Positions 40,985-43,537 of a stretch of DNA of 43,537 bases are shown piece after piece. The stretch spans positions 1 to 43,537 of the forward strand of contig JALQUB010000088.1 of NCBI GenBank assembly GCA_023268635.1, written 5' to 3'. How positions within the stretch are numbered: the first letter of the stretch is position 1; every line of letters begins with the position of its first letter. A model generated the notes under the pieces. It searched no databases, was not told the origin of the DNA, and worked only from the letters and a program-made list of their open reading frames with translations. The translations under genes were made by a program, and so were the position numbers. Origin of the DNA: Pseudomonadales bacterium (lineage in GTDB: Bacteria > Pseudomonadota > Gammaproteobacteria > Pseudomonadales > Pseudohongiellaceae).

Positions 40985-42139
40985 TTATTTGAGTTCAGGG
41001 ACAGCGGCGGAAATTTCATTCGATGCGTTTCTTAGGGATGCGGTAGATAAATGCGCATAACGTTGAGTCGTTTTTATCTGTGTGTGCCCGAGCAGAGTTT
41101 GCACTTCGTACAAGCTTCGACCTGCGTTAACTAGGAATGAGGCAAAGCTATGGCGAAGGTCGTGTATTCGAACGTCTTCGAGCCCGGCATCTCGCCTCGC
41201 CGAGTGCCAGGAATAGTAAATGCTTTGAAAAGGCTTCCGCGTGTTGGGATTTGCGAAGGCATAATCGCAGCACTTTTTGTTTTGAAGTTTTCTTAATAAT
41301 TCTACAGCGGTATCCGACAGGGGAACTATACGCGCCTTGCCCGCTTTCGTATTAGGGATTCTCCACAACGCCCTGTCGAGATCTATGTCTTCCCATTTGG
41401 CATCCAGCACCTCGCGCTTCCGAGCGCCTGTCAAAATGAGCATGGGGACGATGTGCTGTAGCATTGAATTGCGGGAGTATTTTATTGCTCGCAGCAGCGC
41501 TTTGGCTTCGAGCGCTGTCAGGAAGCGTTCAACTTGATTGTTCTCTTTCAAAAGGGGAATGCCGGCGGTCGGATTTTTTGTGACCCCGACGACCTCCCAT
41601 TTGATGGCGAGGTTATACATATACCGCAACAGGATAATGACTCGATTAATACTGCCGGGTTTGTAGTTATTAAATTTGTGATTAATGAGCTCCACGACGT
41701 CGTGCTTCGTGAGGACGTTCATTAAACGCTCACCGAAATGCGGGAGTATGTGATTACGAATACGCGAGATATCCATATCCCAGGATTTTTTGTAGGTTTT
41801 TACATAGGGTATGTAGTCGTTATAGGCAAATTCTCTAATAGTTGGAGTACATGCGATGACGGCGGTAGTGAAGGGATCGATCCCCATGCCGATTTCCGCG
41901 AGATAGCGCCGCGCTAAACTGCGTGCTTCACTAAGCTTGAGAATGATTGCGTTGCCAATTTTGCGCTGAACGGTGGTGCCACCGTGATCTTTGAAGCGGA
42001 TATAGTAAGTCTTGCGACCACTATTGAGGATTTTGAGCAGCATGCCGGGTAAGCGCTGGTCATAGTAATCGACGCTAGCCGCGCCTGTTCTCACACTGAC
42101 ATTTTTTACGAATGCTTGGGTGAGCATCAATTTGGGCAT
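40985..42139 (-). CDS. Tyrosine recombinase / integrase, P4-like
   Basis: This enzyme catalyses site-specific DNA integration and excision. The N-terminal DUF4102-like domain (about 1-90) is typical of P4-type island integrases. A SAM-like core-binding domain follows (about 100-190), then the catalytic domain (about 205-375). All catalytic residues are present: Arg240 (TGARKREVL), Lys265, His326 and Arg329 (HDLRH), His352 (LLGHT) and the nucleophile Tyr361 (QRYAHL). At 384 residues it looks complete and possibly active. No excisionase, phage or island cargo and no tRNA gene is visible next to it. It is either the relic of an element or a short element with unrecognised ends. Confidence 0.88.
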   Translation of the reverse strand: MPKLMLTQAFVKNVSVRTGAASVDYYDQRLPGMLLKILNSGRKTYYIRFKDHGGTTVQRKIGNAIILKLSEARSLARRYLAEIGMGIDPFTTAVIACTPTIREFAYNDYIPYVKTYKKSWDMDISRIRNHILPHFGERLMNVLTKHDVVELINHKFNNYKPGSINRVIILLRYMYNLAIKWEVVGVTKNPTAGIPLLKENNQVERFLTALEAKALLRAIKYSRNSMLQHIVPMLILTGARKREVLDAKWEDIDLDRALWRIPNTKAGKARIVPLSDTAVELLRKLQNKKCCDYAFANPNTRKPFQSIYYSWHSARRDAGLEDVRIHDLRHSFASFLVNAGRSLYEVQTLLGHTQIKTTQRYAHLSTASLRNASNEISAAVPELK

Positions 42140-42594
42140 GAATAGTCACTCCTCTGCACTGACGCCTCCCGTGTTAGTAATGGGTGCGTTGCTAAAGTGC
42201 TTTTAGAATGTGCTATTCGAATTTCAGCTTAGTCTTCGCTAGTTACTTCATTCTATAGATGTGTTGCGCGTCTATCATTGAAGCCTACTCGTCCCATGCT
42301 TACTTTATCGTTAGTACTTCTAGAAGCAGAGATAAAAATTACCTGTAGTTTCCGAGGAGGATATTAGTAAGTTTTTCCATCACCCTCCCAATTTGTATCG
42401 TCAGAACTTCGATTTCTAGAAACATGCGAGGAAGGACTGTAGAGGAGAGGACAACGATAGGCGATGGAAGAGGTTTTCGACAATTTGCAAAAAATACTAT
42501 CAATTCAGGGAGTTGTCAGAATTAAAACAAGCGCTAGAATGGCGTCCCAATTTTGAAATCGATGCAAAACGATACAAATTTCTCAATAACCAGA
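42140..42594. other. Non-coding gap between integrase and hexR
   Basis: These 455 bases hold no gene I can support. The longest candidate with a ribosome-like A/G run is a 30-codon frame starting at 42464. Two 10-base palindromes share the core TTCTAGAA: CTTCTAGAAG at 42317-42326 and TTTCTAGAAA at 42413-42422, 96 bases apart start to start. Upstream of an integrase gene such repeats could be arm-type or regulator sites, but this is inference. The right edge touches the 3' end of hexR. Confidence 0.45.
42317..42422. repeat. Pair of related 10-bp palindromes (core TTCTAGAA)
   Basis: CTTCTAGAAG (42317-42326) and TTTCTAGAAA (42413-42422) share eight central bases and are each self-complementary. 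They lie about 180 to 285 bases upstream of the integrase start. Binding protein and role are unknown. Confidence 0.4.
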
Positions 42595-43473
42595 CTAGTT
42601 CTGTCCCGGTTTTATTCTCACGACACGACCTTTTCGAAGAGTTCGCTGACTCGTCTCTAACTTCTGTAGATGATCTTTGAGAGGTTGTTTTCGCTTGAGA
42701 GCGACACCTGTCGCTATAACGTCGATGACGACCAAGTGCGCGATACGAGACGAGACCGGCACGAAGGCCTGGTGGTCTTCTTTCATGTTGACGTGAATTG
42801 GGATACTACATTCCTGACTTAGCGCGGTGTCACGAGGAGCGAGACCGATCACCGTGGCACCAGCTTGCTTCGCCAGCTTCACACTCTGCAATAGAGCCGC
42901 GGTTTGACCAGACTGTGAGATTGCTACCACGACATCATCTCGGCCAAGGGAGATAGCCGACATATGCTGGATGTGGGGGTCTGTGTAAGCAGCGGAAGAG
43001 ACCTGCAGTCGGAAAAATTTGTGTTGGGCATCGGCCGCCACTGAGCCGGAGGCGCCGAAGCCATAAAACTCCACGCGTTTAGCGCGAGCAATGACATTGA
43101 TCGCCCGCTCTAAGGCGATGGGATCGAGCTCATCCCGAACCGTGATGAGCGTGCCAACGGTCGTGTCGAACACCTTGTTGCGGAGGTCGAGCACGGTGTC
43201 TTTGGCGGTTACCTCGAACTGCGCATAAACACCCCCGCTTCCGAGTTGTTGGGCGAGTTGTAGCTTGAACGCCTGAAAGCCGTCGAAGCCGATAGCGCGG
43301 CAAAAACGGATGACGGTGGGCTCACTGACTTTGGAGCTACGCGCTAGGTCGGCGATGCGCATTTTAATCACATCGTGTGCGTGGTCCAGTACATAGCTCG
43401 CAACTTTGGCTTCCGACTTACTGAGGGTTGACCCTTCGTCCGTGAGGCGGCGTATTAGATTCGGTGATTCCAC
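42595..43473 (-). CDS. hexR: HexR-like transcriptional regulator (RpiR family)
   Basis: RpiR-family regulators couple sugar-phosphate sensing to transcription. HexR represses Entner-Doudoroff genes such as zwf, edd and glk and is relieved by KDPG. The 292-residue product has an N-terminal RpiR helix-turn-helix with ADLARSSKVSEPTVIRFCRAIGFDGFQAFKLQLAQ (about 42-76). A C-terminal SIS sugar-phosphate domain has FYGFGASGSVAADAQHKFFR and ISQSGQTAALLQ. The end (VIDVIATGVALKRK, then HLQKL) resembles Pseudomonas HexR. The start is GTG with AGAG a short distance upstream. No Entner-Doudoroff gene is in view, since the window ends 64 bases beyond the start, so the specific HexR name is an inference. 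Confidence 0.75.
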   Translation of the reverse strand: MESPNLIRRLTDEGSTLSKSEAKVASYVLDHAHDVIKMRIADLARSSKVSEPTVIRFCRAIGFDGFQAFKLQLAQQLGSGGVYAQFEVTAKDTVLDLRNKVFDTTVGTLITVRDELDPIALERAINVIARAKRVEFYGFGASGSVAADAQHKFFRLQVSSAAYTDPHIQHMSAISLGRDDVVVAISQSGQTAALLQSVKLAKQAGATVIGLAPRDTALSQECSIPIHVNMKEDHQAFVPVSSRIAHLVVIDVIATGVALKRKQPLKDHLQKLETSQRTLRKGRVVRIKPGQN

Positions 43474-43537
43474 GGAAGTTCTCTTTATTAGACTCTGTGA
43501 GTGATGCTAGCGAATTCGCGGGGAGCTTGCATTAAGC

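Noticed and set aside
42464..42556. 30-codon frame with an A/G-rich leader, as a small protein or excisionase
   Set aside because: Too short and without recognisable helix-turn-helix or family features; the composition is that of A+T-rich spacer.
38048..42604. 9-base direct repeat TAGTTCTGT (38048-38056 and 42596-42604) flanking the accessory block, as att sites
   Set aside because: Nine bases is short, I compared many stretches before noticing it, and no integrase core-site symmetry surrounds either copy. Chance is a sufficient explanation.

Overview
The window is a 43.5 kb stretch of a gammaproteobacterial chromosome that covers the replication-origin neighbourhood. Protein sequences and gene order (dprA | def-fmt-rsmB-trkA-trkH, an LpxL/HtrB-type acyltransferase, glyQS, gmhB, gyrB-recF-dnaN-dnaA, rpmH-rnpA-yidD-yidC-mnmE, mnmG-rsmG-parA-parB, atpIBEFHAGDC, glmU, glmS) look most like the Pseudomonas/Cellvibrio side of the class. 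GC content is moderate. The species cannot be named from sequence alone.

Layout. Positions 1-428 hold the N-terminal part of dprA on the minus strand, cut by the window edge. From 575 to 11041 the plus strand carries formyl-methionine processing and formylation, rRNA methylation, Trk potassium uptake, glycyl-tRNA synthetase and a heptose phosphatase, interrupted by one minus-strand lipid A acyltransferase. From 11038 to 17454 lies the minus-strand operon dnaA-dnaN-recF-gyrB, with two parS sites inside recF. A 540 bp non-coding gap with DnaA boxes separates dnaA from the plus-strand rpmH-rnpA-yidD-yidC-mnmE run. A second 477 bp AT-rich gap with three good DnaA boxes lies between mnmE and mnmG. 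To its right come mnmG-rsmG-parA-parB, then the complete F1Fo ATP synthase operon with its own strong promoter and terminator, then glmU and glmS.

After glmS (about 37.9 kb) the character changes to accessory genes: a putative 2-oxoglutarate/Fe(II) oxygenase, a VOC-fold protein, a GNAT acetyltransferase, a membrane-anchored metallo-beta-lactamase-fold hydrolase and a complete but solitary tyrosine recombinase. The window closes with a HexR-like RpiR-family regulator on the minus strand.

How the parts work together. DnaA (initiator), the sliding clamp, RecF and gyrase B sit beside the DnaA-box regions they act on. ParA and ParB are encoded about 11 kb from the two parS sites they should use for origin segregation. 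RpmH, RnpA, YidD, YidC and MnmE form the usual translation and membrane-insertion cluster. ATP synthase is followed by the two UDP-GlcNAc pathway enzymes.

The most interesting point is the presence of two origin-like regions, with base skew favouring the mnmE-mnmG gap and gene orientation favouring the dnaA-rpmH gap. No RNA gene, CRISPR array or insertion sequence was recognised, and I did not find a clearly new multi-gene system. The least explained part is the 38-42.6 kb accessory block.
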